The notes: generated by a model not told the origin, from the letters alone. 64,000 nt of DNA from Hankyongella sp964404985 (GCA_964404985.1 CAYOMD010000012.1:5201-69200), one strand, 5' to 3'. Shown: positions 5,707 through 15,136, counted from the stretch's first letter. Numbers and translations: made by a program.

Positions 5707-8427
5707 TTAGGCCAGGTGGGGGATGCCCTCCAGCCGGTCAAAGCCGCCGCCAAGGCCGGCACCCGCCGCTTCGAACGCCTCAGCCCCCAGGGGTGCGTCG
5801 GCAAGCGCAAAGGCCGGGGTCAACACCGTGACATCGCTGTCGACCGCCAGAAAGGCCGTGGTCTGGCCACCCTCGACATAGGCCCAGAAGTCGAAGCCGC
5901 CACCAGCTGCGCCATCAAGACCGACATTGCTTTGCACTTCGGACCACGCGCCGATAGTATTCAGTCCGTATATAGTATTCTGTGCGCGTAAATCCAGTGT
6001 GTCGCCGCTATCGCCAAGCACTACCCAGGCTGCACCTATTGGCGCAGCCGTGAAAGCACTGTCGTGATTGGAAACACGAGAATTTAAGACTGCAGCATTA
6101 AGGGTGACGCTATTGTTGCCTGATCCAGTCAAATCTAGGCGCTCTATGCCGCTGATTTCACCTAATATTGCGTCTATGGTTTCTCTTAGATCAATGGTTA
6201 ACCCTGCACCATTCAGCGACAGAGTGTCGTCCCCTAGACCTCCGATAAACTCTCTTTTAGTTGCAGTGACGATGTAAAGAATATCATTGCCTGCGCCGCC
6301 ATCCAGACTGTCCAGTGCCTGCCCGGCGTACAGAATATCGTCGCCGTCACCGCCATGAGAGAAATCTATCCCCGTACTATCGTTCAGTATGTCGTTGCCC
6401 GCATCACCACTTAAATAAACTGCGGAGCCACCGCCGGTAAGGATGTCGTTGCCATCGCCGCCATATATTACACCGTTTCTTCCTGACGTACCGGTTGTAA
6501 ATACCGACACGATGTCGTCACCACTACCGCCTCTGATGACAGTCACTTCTACATTGGTAGCCGATCCCACGAATACACCATCAATTGTTGCCTCGTAGGC
6601 CACATCTGGGGCAACCCCAACATCAAAGCGCAAATTCCCTGAGCGGTCTGAGAAGTCGAAGCGAGCCAAGTCAGTGCCGGCACCGCCATCAATGACAGCA
6701 TTACCTAACCCGCCATCGAGGTCGTCATTGCCATCGCCGCCGCTTAGGATGTCGTCGCCATCATTACCCGTGAGTTTATCATTGCCGTCACCCCCAGACA
6801 GGGTGTCATTGCCCGACCCGCCAAAAAATTCATCTGAATTACTGCCGCCGGTCAGGATATCGTCGCCAGTGCCACCTATTATCTTAAAGTCTTCGATATT
6901 CGCTGCCGAGCCGGCGAATACACCGTCTACCGTGGCCTGATAGATCACGCCGGATACGCCCCCAATCTCGAAGCGCAAGTTCCCAGTACGGGCGGAGAAA
7001 TCAAAAACAGCTTCGTCATTGCCGGCACCGCCATCAATGACATTGTTACCTAACCCGCCATCGAGGTCGTCATCTCCATTACCGCCGTTCAGAATATCGT
7101 CGCCATCTTCGCCATTAAGGTCGTCACCACCATCGCCGCCGTTCAGGATGTCATTGCCATTGCCGCCAAAGAGGTCATCAAAGCCTGATCTGCCGTTCAG
7201 GGTGTCGTCGCCATCACCGCCGTTCAGCAGACCGCTACCGGTCAAGATATCGTTGCCAGCACGACCTGAGAAACTAGCACTGGCAAGGGTGGTCAAGATA
7301 TCGTCGCCGCTACCGCCGGCGATGATGTGTCTTTCGATATTCGTCATCGAACCGGCAAATACACCATCAACCGTTACCTCGTAGATCACGCCAGCTACGC
7401 TCGCGCCCTCAAATCGCACGACCCCTGTGCGGTCGGAGAAGTCCAAAGACCCTTGGTCATCAATGCCAGCTCCACCGTCGAGACGGTTAATCCCGGTACC
7501 CCCGCGTAGGATGTCGCCACGACCTCCTCCTCCGAATAAGATGTCGTTGCCAGCGCCGCCTTCAAGAATATCACTATTAGTATTTCCGGAGATCAGGGTA
7601 TCATCGCCATCGTCACCGTATAGCCGGCTAGAACCAGCGCCACCGTTCAATACATCGTTACCCGCTCCGCCGTAGATGATGTCTGCCCCAGAACCGGATG
7701 TGACTGTATCGTCACCATCGTTCAGGTAGGCGATCAAATCGCTACCCACGCCCAATCGACTAGCATCGATCGTATCACTGCCGTAGCTGCGCACGGTGAA
7801 GACGTTCGTGGCCGAGGTGTCGAATGGCCTGTCATCCAGGATCAGGGTTGCCGAGCCGTCGCGTGCGCGCAGCTCTACGCCTTCAAAGTTGATGATGCTC
7901 GCCAGGGATGCGAAGTCGAATGTGCCGGTGCCGTTGTACACGAGCGTATCGAAGTCGCCACGACCATCGAGCACGATGCCCGTGCTGTCTTCGTCGCCGA
8001 AGATCACGCGGTCGTTGCCTTCGCCGCCGGTAAAGCGGTCGGCCCCGCCGCCGCTGTTGAACACCAGCGGGGTGGTCACCGGGCCGCGCGCCGGGTCCGT
8101 CGGCTGGCCGCTCACGATGTCGGCCCCTTCCGAGCCGCTGATGGTCAGGAACCCGCGCTGGGACGAGCCGGCGAGTTGCTGGGAGACGGTCAGGTCAATG
8201 CCGGCGACGTCCAGCCGGATCACCTCGATATTGCGGGTATCATCGAACTTGCCGGCCTGGACCCGTGCCGCCGTGGTGAAGGCCAGCGTGTCGACGACAT
8301 TCAGGTTGGTGCTGCCGAACACATGGTCGGTGGCCGAGAGATACGCCGGCCGGAACACGAACAGATTGTCCTCGTTGAGCAGGCCGTCGAAGATATCCCG
8401 GTTACGGGTGCCGCTGAAGCGTGCCAT
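5707..8427 (-). CDS. RTX (hemolysin-type calcium-binding) repeat protein
   Basis: This protein of about 906 residues is built from many glycine/aspartate nonapeptides (GGxGxDxLx type, e.g. GGDGDDTLNG, GGAGNDILFGG), which form calcium-stabilised beta rolls. Three related modules of about 50 residues (near 327-375, 472-520 and 589-635, each with DFS-R-G-RF then TVDGVFAGS) interrupt the rolls. The C-terminal 130 residues are non-repeat and rich in Ala, Gly and Leu, as in type I secretion signals. There is no N-terminal signal peptide and no catalytic domain is visible, so an adhesin or surface-layer-like role is likelier than an enzyme. The start at 8427 is preferred because AAAGGGG precedes it. 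No secretion genes are adjacent. Confidence 0.88.
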   Translation of the reverse strand: MARFSGTRNRDIFDGLLNEDNLFVFRPAYLSATDHVFGSTNLNVVDTLAFTTAARVQAGKFDDTRNIEVIRLDVAGIDLTVSQQLAGSSQRGFLTISGSEGADIVSGQPTDPARGPVTTPLVFNSGGGADRFTGGEGNDRVIFGDEDSTGIVLDGRGDFDTLVYNGTGTFDFASLASIINFEGVELRARDGSATLILDDRPFDTSATNVFTVRSYGSDTIDASRLGVGSDLIAYLNDGDDTVTSGSGADIIYGGAGNDVLNGGAGSSRLYGDDGDDTLISGNTNSDILEGGAGNDILFGGGGRGDILRGGTGINRLDGGAGIDDQGSLDFSDRTGVVRFEGASVAGVIYEVTVDGVFAGSMTNIERHIIAGGSGDDILTTLASASFSGRAGNDILTGSGLLNGGDGDDTLNGRSGFDDLFGGNGNDILNGGDGGDDLNGEDGDDILNGGNGDDDLDGGLGNNVIDGGAGNDEAVFDFSARTGNLRFEIGGVSGVIYQATVDGVFAGSAANIEDFKIIGGTGDDILTGGSNSDEFFGGSGNDTLSGGDGNDKLTGNDGDDILSGGDGNDDLDGGLGNAVIDGGAGTDLARFDFSDRSGNLRFDVGVAPDVAYEATIDGVFVGSATNVEVTVIRGGSGDDIVSVFTTGTSGRNGVIYGGDGNDILTGGGSAVYLSGDAGNDILNDSTGIDFSHGGDGDDILYAGQALDSLDGGAGNDILYIVTATKREFIGGLGDDTLSLNGAGLTIDLRETIDAILGEISGIERLDLTGSGNNSVTLNAAVLNSRVSNHDSAFTAAPIGAAWVVLGDSGDTLDLRAQNTIYGLNTIGAWSEVQSNVGLDGAAGGGFDFWAYVEGGQTTAFLAVDSDVTVLTPAFALADAPLGAEAFEAAGAGLGGGFDRLEGIPHLA

Positions 8428-8501
8428 AAATACCCCTTTAGGTAGTGTTGTCCGTATCAATGAATGCTTTAATAGCAGCCTGGTGTGACACCGTCATGAC
8501 A

Positions 8502-8593
8502 CGTCGTCATCCCGGACTTGATCCGGGATCCAGGATAAAAGGAATTCAGCGTTTTCAATAGTCTGGATTCCGGCTTTCGCTGGAATGACGACG
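8502..8593. repeat. REP-like inverted pair (type 1)
   Basis: This 92-bp element is bounded by exact inverted ends cgtcgtcat / atgacgacg. Inside the left end is a hairpin (tcccgga-cttga-tccggga), then gatcca. Inside the right end is ctggattcc with a second hairpin. It has the same architecture as the elements at 37881, 38021 and 60293 but different hairpin sequences. It lies between the start of the RTX gene and the end of nth. Confidence 0.75.
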
Positions 8594-8627
8594 ATTATGG
8601 GGCATTGCCGGCATTTTCAGCAGCCTG

Positions 8628-9290
8628 CTAGCCGGCCTTCTCCGGCCAGAGGCACAGGTCCCGCACGCTGCATTCGGCGCATTTGGGAGCGCGGGCCGTG
8701 CAGGTATAGCGCCCGTGCAGAATCAGCCAGTGGTGGGCATCGCGCCGGTACGGGTGCGGTAGCACGTCCATCAACGCGTCCTCGACCGCAAGCGGCGTCT
8801 TGCCAGGGGCCAGACCCAGCCGGTTGGACACCCGGAAGATGTGGGTATCGACCGCGCAGGTCTCCTCCCCGAATGCCACATTGAGCACCACGTTGGCAGT
8901 CTTGCGGCCAACACCGGGCAAGGCCTCCAGCGCCGCGCGGTCATGGGGGACTTCGCCGCCATGTTCGCGCACCAGAATGTCGGACAGGGCGATCACGTTC
9001 TTCGCCTTGGCGTTGAACAGGCCGATGGTCCGGATGTGCCGGGTGAGGCCCTTCAGCCCGAGAGCGAGCATCTGCTGTGGTGTGCGCACGGCGGCGAACA
9101 GCGCGCGGGTTGCCTTGTTGACCCCCACGTCGGTTGCCTGCGCGGAGAGCACCACCGCCACCAGCAAGGTATAGGTGTTCACATACGCAAGCTCGGTCCG
9201 GGGGGCCGGGTTGGCGGCGGACAGCCGTGCGAACAGGGCCGAGATGGCCTCCGGGGTCATCCGGGGCAGGTCTTGCGGTTGCTTGGTCAT
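8628..9290 (-). CDS. nth: Endonuclease III
   Basis: This 220-residue HhH-GPD DNA glycosylase/AP lyase removes oxidised pyrimidines. The helix-hairpin-helix LPGVGRKTANVVL is followed by the catalytic aspartate in AVDTHIFRV, and the catalytic lysine lies in the segment LSAQATD...VNKATR. The C terminus has the 4Fe-4S cluster cysteines, C-x6-C-x2-C-x5-C. The start at 9290 (MTKQPQDLPRM) is chosen; the frame extends upstream without conservation. It is divergent from the DUF2244 gene and near dapB, a grouping seen in other alphaproteobacteria. Confidence 0.95.
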   Translation of the reverse strand: MTKQPQDLPRMTPEAISALFARLSAANPAPRTELAYVNTYTLLVAVVLSAQATDVGVNKATRALFAAVRTPQQMLALGLKGLTRHIRTIGLFNAKAKNVIALSDILVREHGGEVPHDRAALEALPGVGRKTANVVLNVAFGEETCAVDTHIFRVSNRLGLAPGKTPLAVEDALMDVLPHPYRRDAHHWLILHGRYTCTARAPKCAECSVRDLCLWPEKAG

Positions 9291-9349
9291 GGCGTCGCAG
9301 TGGCGCGGCCATCCTTGTTTGGCAAGGGGCTGTGCGCTAGCTCTTGTAC

Positions 9350-9829
9350 ATGGATCGTCCGACCCTCGACTTGCGCCTGACCCCGCACCGCTCGCTCGGG
9401 CCAAAGGGCTTTCGCATCCTGATGCTGGTGTTCGCCGGGGTGTGCGGCCTTGCCGCGCTGCGCTTTCTGGCCTTGGGTGCCTGGCCGGTGTTCCTGTTCA
9501 TGCTGCTGGATGTCGCCTTGATCTACGGGGCGTTCCGCTTGAATTATCGGGATGGTCGCCGCTTCGAACAGGTGACTCTCACCCCGGACCAGTTGACCGT
9601 GCGCAAGGTGGCGCCTGGCGGGCAGGAGCGCAGCGCCGCCTTCAACCCCTATTGGGTGCGTGTCGAGCTGGACCCTGCGGACCAGCACCTGGCCCTGCGC
9701 CTGCACGGCCAGCGCGAGACAGTCGGGCAGTTCCTCAGCCCCGACGAACGGGTGGAAGTGAAGGCCGAGATCGAGCGCGGGCTGGACGCCGTGCGCCGTT
9801 ATACCCCGAGTACGTCCGGCAGCGTGTAG
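9350..9829 (+). CDS. DUF2244 family membrane protein
   Basis: This protein of about 159 residues starts with LxLTPHRSLGPKGF, followed by two membrane helices (about 22-60) and a beta-rich cytoplasmic C-terminal domain. This is the DUF2244 pattern. The family has no known function but is often next to nth. A TTG at 9344 is an alternative start. Its 3' end overlaps the convergent dapB gene by 31 bases. Confidence 0.85.
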   Translation: MDRPTLDLRLTPHRSLGPKGFRILMLVFAGVCGLAALRFLALGAWPVFLFMLLDVALIYGAFRLNYRDGRRFEQVTLTPDQLTVRKVAPGGQERSAAFNPYWVRVELDPADQHLALRLHGQRETVGQFLSPDERVEVKAEIERGLDAVRRYTPSTSGSV

Positions 9830-10527
9830 CGCCCGGCCGGTTTGCCCACAAGCCACAGGGCCGCACGGATCGCCCCGCGCGCAAAGATAGCACGCGATTG
9901 TGCATGGTGGCTGAACTCAAGCCGTTCATCCTCGGTTGCGAAGATCACGCTGTGATCGCCCGGCACCGAGCCGCCGCGCAGGCACGCAAACCCGATCGAT
10001 CCCTCCCGGCGCGGGCTGGTTATGCCGTCCCGCCCGGTGACCTTCTCCAGTGCCAGGTCTACGCCGCGCCCGTGCGCTGCCGCGGCCCCCAGCAACAACG
10101 CGGTGCCGGATGGTGCATCCACCTTGTGCCGGTGGTGCATCTCCAGGATTTCGATATCCCAGTCGGGGCCGAGAATGCTGGCAGCCTGCCGGACCAGTGC
10201 GGCAAGCAGGGTCACGCCCAGGCTCATGTTGGCCGATTGCAGAACCGGGATCAGGTGTGCGGCGTTATCGATTGCTGCGTGATGGTCCGCATCCAGCCCC
10301 GTCGATCCTATGACGATCGGGCAGCGCCGGGCGATGGCCGCGGCCAGAGAGTCGGCCACGGCATCGGGGGACGAGAAATCGACCAACACGTCGCCCGAGA
10401 GGTCCTGCGCCGGCGTATCCTGGTCAATACCCCCGGCCAGATGGGCACCCGGCCAGTCCGCAAGTGCTGACACCAGCGCCTGCCCCATGCGGCCGCGCAC
10501 CCCGATTATGCCAACACCGATGCTCAC
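9799..10527 (-). CDS. dapB: 4-Hydroxy-tetrahydrodipicolinate reductase
   Basis: This 242-residue enzyme makes tetrahydrodipicolinate in the lysine/diaminopimelate pathway using NAD(P)H. The nucleotide-binding loop is GVRGRMG near the N terminus. The signature ILEMHHRHKVDAPSGTAL carries the catalytic histidine and lysine. The start is GTG at 10527, placed 6 bases after AGGAG; an ATG 48 bases upstream has no conserved sequence. The gene is divergent from the sirtuin gene and overlaps the DUF2244 gene tail-to-tail. Confidence 0.95.
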   Translation of the reverse strand: MSIGVGIIGVRGRMGQALVSALADWPGAHLAGGIDQDTPAQDLSGDVLVDFSSPDAVADSLAAAIARRCPIVIGSTGLDADHHAAIDNAAHLIPVLQSANMSLGVTLLAALVRQAASILGPDWDIEILEMHHRHKVDAPSGTALLLGAAAAHGRGVDLALEKVTGRDGITSPRREGSIGFACLRGGSVPGDHSVIFATEDERLEFSHHAQSRAIFARGAIRAALWLVGKPAGRYTLPDVLGV

Positions 10528-10573
10528 ACACGCTCCTATCCCAAATGCCCAGCAAATCGGGTAGAGCGTATCC

Positions 10574-11287
10574 ATGACGCACTACAAGACCATAGTTGTT
10601 TTGACCGGGGCCGGCATTTCGGCAGAGTCGGGGCTGGCGACCTTCCGGGGCCCGGATGGCCTGTGGGAGGGCCACCGGGTCGAGGATGTGGCAACGCCCG
10701 AGGCCTTCGCGCGCGATCCGGACCTTGTGCACACCTTCTACAATCTCCGTCGTGCCACCCTGGCGCAAGTGGCCCCCAACCCGGCGCACCTGGCCCTGGC
10801 GCGGCTGGAGGCTGGCCTTGCTGCACGCGGCGGCAGCCTGCTGGTGGTGACGCAGAATGTGGACGATCTGCACACCCGCGCCGGGTCGCAGGCCCTCATA
10901 CACATGCACGGTGCATTGCGCAGCGGCTGGTGCCTGGCCTGTAACGCCCGCTTTCGCTGGGATGGCCCGATGGGACAAGACAGTACCTGCCCATCCTGCA
11001 GGCGCGCGGGCTCGGTGCGCCCGGATATCGTCTGGTTCGGGGAAATGCCCTACGCCATGGACCGGATCGACGAGGCACTGGCGGCCTGCGACCTCTTCGT
11101 CTCGATCGGTACGTCCGGAAATGTCTATCCGGCAGCGGGCTTCATCTCGGCTGTGCGCTACTATCGCAAGGCGCACACTCTGGAGCTGAACCTCGAGCCT
11201 TCCGCAGGAAGCGCCCACTTCCACGAGGCCCGTCACGGCCCGGCAAGCGTGCTGGTACCCCAGTGGGTGGAGAGCCTCCTTGCCTGA
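10574..11287 (+). CDS. cobB: NAD-dependent protein deacylase (sirtuin)
   Basis: This 237-residue Sir2-family protein has the NAD-binding GAGISAESGL...FR segment, TQNVDDLH, the catalytic histidine in HMHG, and a zinc-binding pair of CxxC motifs (CLAC and CPSC). Tyr56 and Arg59 in TFYNLRR match the pair that gives class III sirtuins a preference for succinyl- or malonyl-lysine. The protein is therefore probably a desuccinylase/deacetylase, like E. coli CobB. It stands alone, divergent from dapB. Confidence 0.92.
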   Translation: MTHYKTIVVLTGAGISAESGLATFRGPDGLWEGHRVEDVATPEAFARDPDLVHTFYNLRRATLAQVAPNPAHLALARLEAGLAARGGSLLVVTQNVDDLHTRAGSQALIHMHGALRSGWCLACNARFRWDGPMGQDSTCPSCRRAGSVRPDIVWFGEMPYAMDRIDEALAACDLFVSIGTSGNVYPAAGFISAVRYYRKAHTLELNLEPSAGSAHFHEARHGPASVLVPQWVESLLA

Positions 11288-11320
11288 GCGAGGCGGCCCT
11301 CCTGTAGGCTGCCGTATAGG

Positions 11321-11809
11321 TTACTTCGGCAGGATCACCGAATCGACGACGTGGATCACGCCGTTCGAGGTCTCGATGTCCGCCTTGGTGACGGTTGCGT
11401 TGCCGACCTTCACGCTGCTGCCGGTCGCGTCAATGGCGACGGTCTGGCCCTGGACGGTGGCCGGAGACAAAGCCTTGCCGGCCAGATCCTTGGAGGTCAC
11501 CTTGCCGGCGACCACATGGTAGGTGAGGATCTTGGTGAGCTGCGCCTTGTTTTCCGGCTTCAGCAGGTTGTCCAGGGTGCCCGCCGGCAGTTTGGAGAAA
11601 GCAGCGTCAGTCGGCGCGAACACCGTGAACGGGCCCTTGCCCTTCAGGGTATCGACGAGACCGGCGGCGGTCAGGGCTGCGGCGAGCGTCTTGAACTGAC
11701 CCGCCTTGACGGCAGTATCAACGATGTCCGCTTTACCGTAGCTGCCCGCATAGGCTGGTGCTGCTGCAAGAGCGAGTGCCGCCAGAGGGGCGAGAAGAAA
11801 TGTGCGCAT
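11321..11809 (-). CDS. Fasciclin (FAS1) domain secreted protein
   Basis: This 162-residue protein has a Sec signal (MRTFLLAPLAALALAAAPAYA) and a single FAS1 domain. FAS1 motifs seen are LVDTLKGKGPFTVFAPTDAAF, then LTYHVVAGK, and a C-terminal NGVIHVVDSVILP. FAS1 proteins act in extracellular adhesion or matrix, and bacterial single-domain forms are often stress-induced. GGAGG lies 6 bases before the start. It is monocistronic and its 3' end faces the sirtuin gene. Confidence 0.93.
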   Translation of the reverse strand: MRTFLLAPLAALALAAAPAYAGSYGKADIVDTAVKAGQFKTLAAALTAAGLVDTLKGKGPFTVFAPTDAAFSKLPAGTLDNLLKPENKAQLTKILTYHVVAGKVTSKDLAGKALSPATVQGQTVAIDATGSSVKVGNATVTKADIETSNGVIHVVDSVILPK

Positions 11810-12069
11810 GAATGCCTCCGTGATGGTGGGGCCAGCGCATCAGCGCCGGCCATCCCAATACGTGCGCTCGCCAAGACAGTTTGCGCCGGCACGACGAACG
11901 CGCGCGCACATGCGTTGAACGGTTGCGGCATCTCGGTCTGGTAATAATCGCCTCGCGCTGCAGGGCAGCATACATCATATATTATCTTACAAATGGCATT
12001 TCTATTATAATCAGTATCAAAACATTCTATCATTAACTCCTTATAAAGATTCATCGCAGTAAGCATATT

Positions 12070-12368
12070 CCCGAGAGGGGGGCCTCTCATTATCAATTGA
12101 GGGAATGCTGCACGCGCAGCGATCATGGGGAACAATGTCTATTTCAATCGATTCTAAAGCCTGACGTCACAGACGGCCCGGAAATTTATATTGCGGGTGC
12201 AGTCGTGGAGGCATGTCGCGGGCGGCAGAATTATCGTTTGAGCGCAACGTCATCAGGGGGGCGGAGCGGTCGAGGTGGTCCGGGTGCGGGGAGGCATCCG
12301 GACCACATTTCATTTGTCTTCTGTCGCCTGTCATAAAAAAAGCCCCGGCCAGAACCGGGGCTTTTTTA
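12070..12368 (+). ncRNA. Possible small RNA ending at a strong terminator
   Basis: No gene on the + strand needs the terminator at 12333-12368. Upstream are a gagagg/cctctc hairpin (about 12073-12087) and a 9-bp stem gtggtccgg/ccggaccac (12275-12283 with 12298-12306). That pattern would fit a structured non-coding transcript. The 5' end is a guess. The terminator may simply serve the TonB receptor gene on the - strand. Confidence 0.2.
12333..12368. terminator. Bidirectional Rho-independent terminator
   Basis: The stem agccccgg / ccggggct has a 6-base loop and is flanked by A7 on the left and T6 on the right. It would therefore stop transcription in both directions. It lies about 160 bases beyond the TonB receptor stop codon, with a composite repeat between the two. 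Confidence 0.85.
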
Positions 12369-12393
12369 TATTTGACTGCGCGAAGAACCGTTA

Positions 12394-12531
12394 CAGTCTG
12401 ATGACTGTACGCAGAATCAAGGCCCTCACCGGTCGTGTCGAGCCAAGTCGAGACACGTCCATATGATGATGGAACCGCCCCTCGACCGGGCTCGGGGCGA
12501 ACGGTTTAACCTAAAATCATCACGCTCTAGA
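12394..12531. repeat. Composite palindromic intergenic element, copy A
   Basis: The left end is cagtctgatgactgtac and the right end is aaatcatcacgctctaga; the two ends are imperfect inverted repeats of each other. Inside are an imperfect palindrome (about 12435-12458) and a stem cgcccc...ggggcg followed by gaacggttt (about 12476-12508). It sits between the TonB receptor gene and its terminator, and its end contains that gene's stop codon. Confidence 0.65.
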
Positions 12532-15136
12532 AGCGGCCCTTCACTGTCAGACCGAAGGTGCGCGGCTCACCCAGGAACGAGTTGAAGGTCTGGTTGGAGA
12601 CCGTCACAAACGGGTTGCCGAGTGTGTTGCCACCCGGGGCCTGGAACGGCGCATCGAATGCGACCTGCTTGTAGTTCTTGTTGAACAGGTTCTGGGCAAA
12701 GAATTCAATTCCCCAACGACCGTCCGGATCGGCGAAGCCGGCCCGCATATTGACGATCACGAAGCCGAGTTGCTCCTTCTCGGGGTCGAGGTCGGAACCG
12801 GTGTTGTACTTGGACGAATAGCGCAGGCTGAAGTTCAGCAGGCCGTCCAGCCCTTCGGAGATTTCCGGCCGCCAGGTCGCGCTGCTGGTGATGGTCAGCA
12901 GCGGTGCATTGGTCAGGCGTGCGCCCGGCAACTGGAACAGGATGTTGCCAGCCGGCGCGGTCGCCGAAGTGGGTTGCGCGAACAGCGGGCCTTCCAGATC
13001 GTCGTCGTAGCGTGCGTCGGCGAGGGTGATGCCGCCGTTGACGCTCAAGCTGCGTGCCGGCTTGAAGCTGCCTTCGATTTCGAAGCCGCGGGTAACCGCA
13101 CCGGCAATCGGCGTGACGATGAAGGCCAGTCCGTTGAAGGTGTTCAACTGGAAGTTGCTGAAGTCCGAATAGAACAGCGCAACGTTCAGGGTCGCGCCGT
13201 TATCGGCATTGCGGTATTTCAGGCCGACTTCGTAGCTGTTGACCGTCTCGGCCGGGAACTGGAGCTGATCCGGGTTGATAGCGACGCCGACACCCGGGAA
13301 GGACAGGCCAGCACGGTCCAGGTTGAACCCGCCCGCCTTGTAGCCGCGCGCATAGCTGGCGTAGGTGTTGATTTCATCATTGACCTGGGCACTGAGCACC
13401 GCCGTGCCGGTCACTTCGCTTTCCTGGCGCTCGCTGTTGTAAACACCGTTCAGCCGCGGGTCATAGACCGCCGAGCACGTCAGCGGCACGAGGGATGCTG
13501 CGCCCCCGATGATTGCCGCTGCCGTACCGAGGCCGACAGGATTATTGCCGCCGACTGCCGGTGCCAGTTGTGCAGCGGTCAGGCGGGAGATGCCGAACAC
13601 AGCCGAGCAGCCCTGGTTCTGGCCGGTCAGGTTCGCATCTATTTCCTTGTTCTCATTGGTATAACGTACACCGGCTGTGAAGGTGAGCTGCTCGGTGAGC
13701 TTGATCTCGTTGTGGGTGAAGAACGCGAAGTTGCGCGACCGGTGGCGGAAGGTCGAGAAAGTATCGTTGCTGCTGAACAGGTCCAGCGGATTCGAGGATG
13801 CTGGAATGATGCCGAGACCGCGTGCGAGTGAACCAATGGTGTTGAGCGGGTTCTGGAAGGTTGCTGGCAGGGTCGGATTGAGGACCGCGTTCAGGTAGCG
13901 CTGGAAGTCGGCGCCGGTGCGGTTTTCGTCCTCGACGTTCAGGATTTCATTGGCGAAGATCCCGCCGACCAGCCAGTCTAGCCGGCCGCCGAATGCCTCG
14001 CCTTGCGCGCGCAGTTCCTGCTGGAAGGTGCGGAAACGCTGCGCGTTCAGATCGTCCGAGCGGTAGAGCAGGTCGAGCGTGGTATAGTCGATATCCTGAC
14101 CGCGGTTATAGTCCCAGAAGCGGTAAGAGGTGACGGAGGTGATGGTGGCTCCGCCGAGCTTCAGAGTCGCCTCGTTGGAGACACCCCACTCGTTCACGTC
14201 CTGCTGGTAGGAACGGGCCGGAGTCGTGCCGCTGATGCGGTCATAGGGGTTGACCGCCGAAAGCCCGCCAGCTCCCGAGCCCAGCCGACCGCCAAGTGCT
14301 TCGATAATGCTTGCGGTCGGGCCACGGGTGGTGGTGGCGGCGGCGCAGCATTCTTCCCGGCGCTGGGAATAATCACCAATTACGCGGAAGGTCAGGTTCG
14401 AGGTGGGCTCGAACAGCAACTGCCCGCGCACCAGCCAGCGGTCGCGATCATTGAAATCGCGGTCTGAGAGCGTGTCCGTGAAGAAGCCGTCGCGGCGGGT
14501 CCAGGTGGCGTCAATACGCGCGGCCAGGACATCCTGGATGATCGCACCGGTCACGCCAGCGGCGACACGGGCATAATCATAGTTGCCGTAGCTGCCCTCG
14601 CCATAGGCTTCCGTGTCGTAGCTCGGGCCTTTGGTGACGACGTTGATGAGACCGGCAGAGGCGTTGCGCCCGAATAGTGTTCCCTGAGGGCCGCGCGCGA
14701 CTTCGATGCGCTCGACCTCGCCGAGGTCGGTGAAGCCGACACTGTTCCGGTTGCGGTACACGCCGTCAATGATCACGGCGACCGAGGACTCAAGGCCGGG
14801 GTTGTCACCGGTGGTGCCGATACCGCGAATCCGCGCCGTCGTGCCGGCCGCCTCAGCAGAGGTCGAGGTGAGCACAAGGCTGGGCGAGAGGCGCTGCAGT
14901 TCGCGCACGTCGGTGATGCCGGCGGTTTTCAGTTCAAGCGAGCCGATAGCGCTGATGGCAATCGGCACTTCCTGCAGGCTGCGCGAGCGCTTGGTGGCGG
15001 TGACGATAATCGTCTCAAGCTCGAGCGCTGTCTCTTCCGGTGCAGCCTCGGCCGGTGCCGCCTGATCCTGCGCGTAGGCCGGCATGCCAGACAGCAAGGA
15101 CAGCAGGGCTACGCCTGACAAAAGCGAACGATTCAT
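12527..15136 (-). CDS. TonB-dependent outer-membrane receptor
   Basis: This protein of about 869 residues has a Sec signal (MNRSLLSGVALLSLLSGMPAYAQ), then a TonB-box-like ETIIVTATKR. It has a plug domain (about 55-165, with RIRGIGTTGDNPG and VARGPQGTLFGRNA) and a 22-strand barrel ending in a terminal Phe (LTVKGRF). It imports a siderophore, sugar polymer or other large nutrient; the ligand is not readable. GGGGAGG lies before the start at 15136, and the upstream extension of the frame is not conserved. The stop TAG lies inside the palindromic element. Confidence 0.93.
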   Translation of the reverse strand: MNRSLLSGVALLSLLSGMPAYAQDQAAPAEAAPEETALELETIIVTATKRSRSLQEVPIAISAIGSLELKTAGITDVRELQRLSPSLVLTSTSAEAAGTTARIRGIGTTGDNPGLESSVAVIIDGVYRNRNSVGFTDLGEVERIEVARGPQGTLFGRNASAGLINVVTKGPSYDTEAYGEGSYGNYDYARVAAGVTGAIIQDVLAARIDATWTRRDGFFTDTLSDRDFNDRDRWLVRGQLLFEPTSNLTFRVIGDYSQRREECCAAATTTRGPTASIIEALGGRLGSGAGGLSAVNPYDRISGTTPARSYQQDVNEWGVSNEATLKLGGATITSVTSYRFWDYNRGQDIDYTTLDLLYRSDDLNAQRFRTFQQELRAQGEAFGGRLDWLVGGIFANEILNVEDENRTGADFQRYLNAVLNPTLPATFQNPLNTIGSLARGLGIIPASSNPLDLFSSNDTFSTFRHRSRNFAFFTHNEIKLTEQLTFTAGVRYTNENKEIDANLTGQNQGCSAVFGISRLTAAQLAPAVGGNNPVGLGTAAAIIGGAASLVPLTCSAVYDPRLNGVYNSERQESEVTGTAVLSAQVNDEINTYASYARGYKAGGFNLDRAGLSFPGVGVAINPDQLQFPAETVNSYEVGLKYRNADNGATLNVALFYSDFSNFQLNTFNGLAFIVTPIAGAVTRGFEIEGSFKPARSLSVNGGITLADARYDDDLEGPLFAQPTSATAPAGNILFQLPGARLTNAPLLTITSSATWRPEISEGLDGLLNFSLRYSSKYNTGSDLDPEKEQLGFVIVNMRAGFADPDGRWGIEFFAQNLFNKNYKQVAFDAPFQAPGGNTLGNPFVTVSNQTFNSFLGEPRTFGLTVKGRF

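Larger units (their letters stand above)
11810..12526. other. 717-bp region with no convincing gene
   Basis: The right part holds the fasciclin promoter region. An AT-rich block occurs at about 11960-12090, unlike the GC-rich surroundings. Two hairpins (near 12073-12087 and 12275-12306), a strong bidirectional terminator (12333-12368) and a composite repeat (12394-12531) follow. Short frames here (e.g. 12097-12336) have no ribosome site or family signature, so I do not call them genes. Confidence 0.6.

Noticed and set aside
5707..8427. CRISPR-like repetition
   Set aside because: The repetition is of glycine/aspartate codons in RTX nonapeptides, not of direct repeats with unique spacers.
12097..12336. 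Small protein gene of 79 codons
   Set aside because: No ribosome site and no recognisable signature; it overlaps the hairpin region and its stop lies in the terminator.
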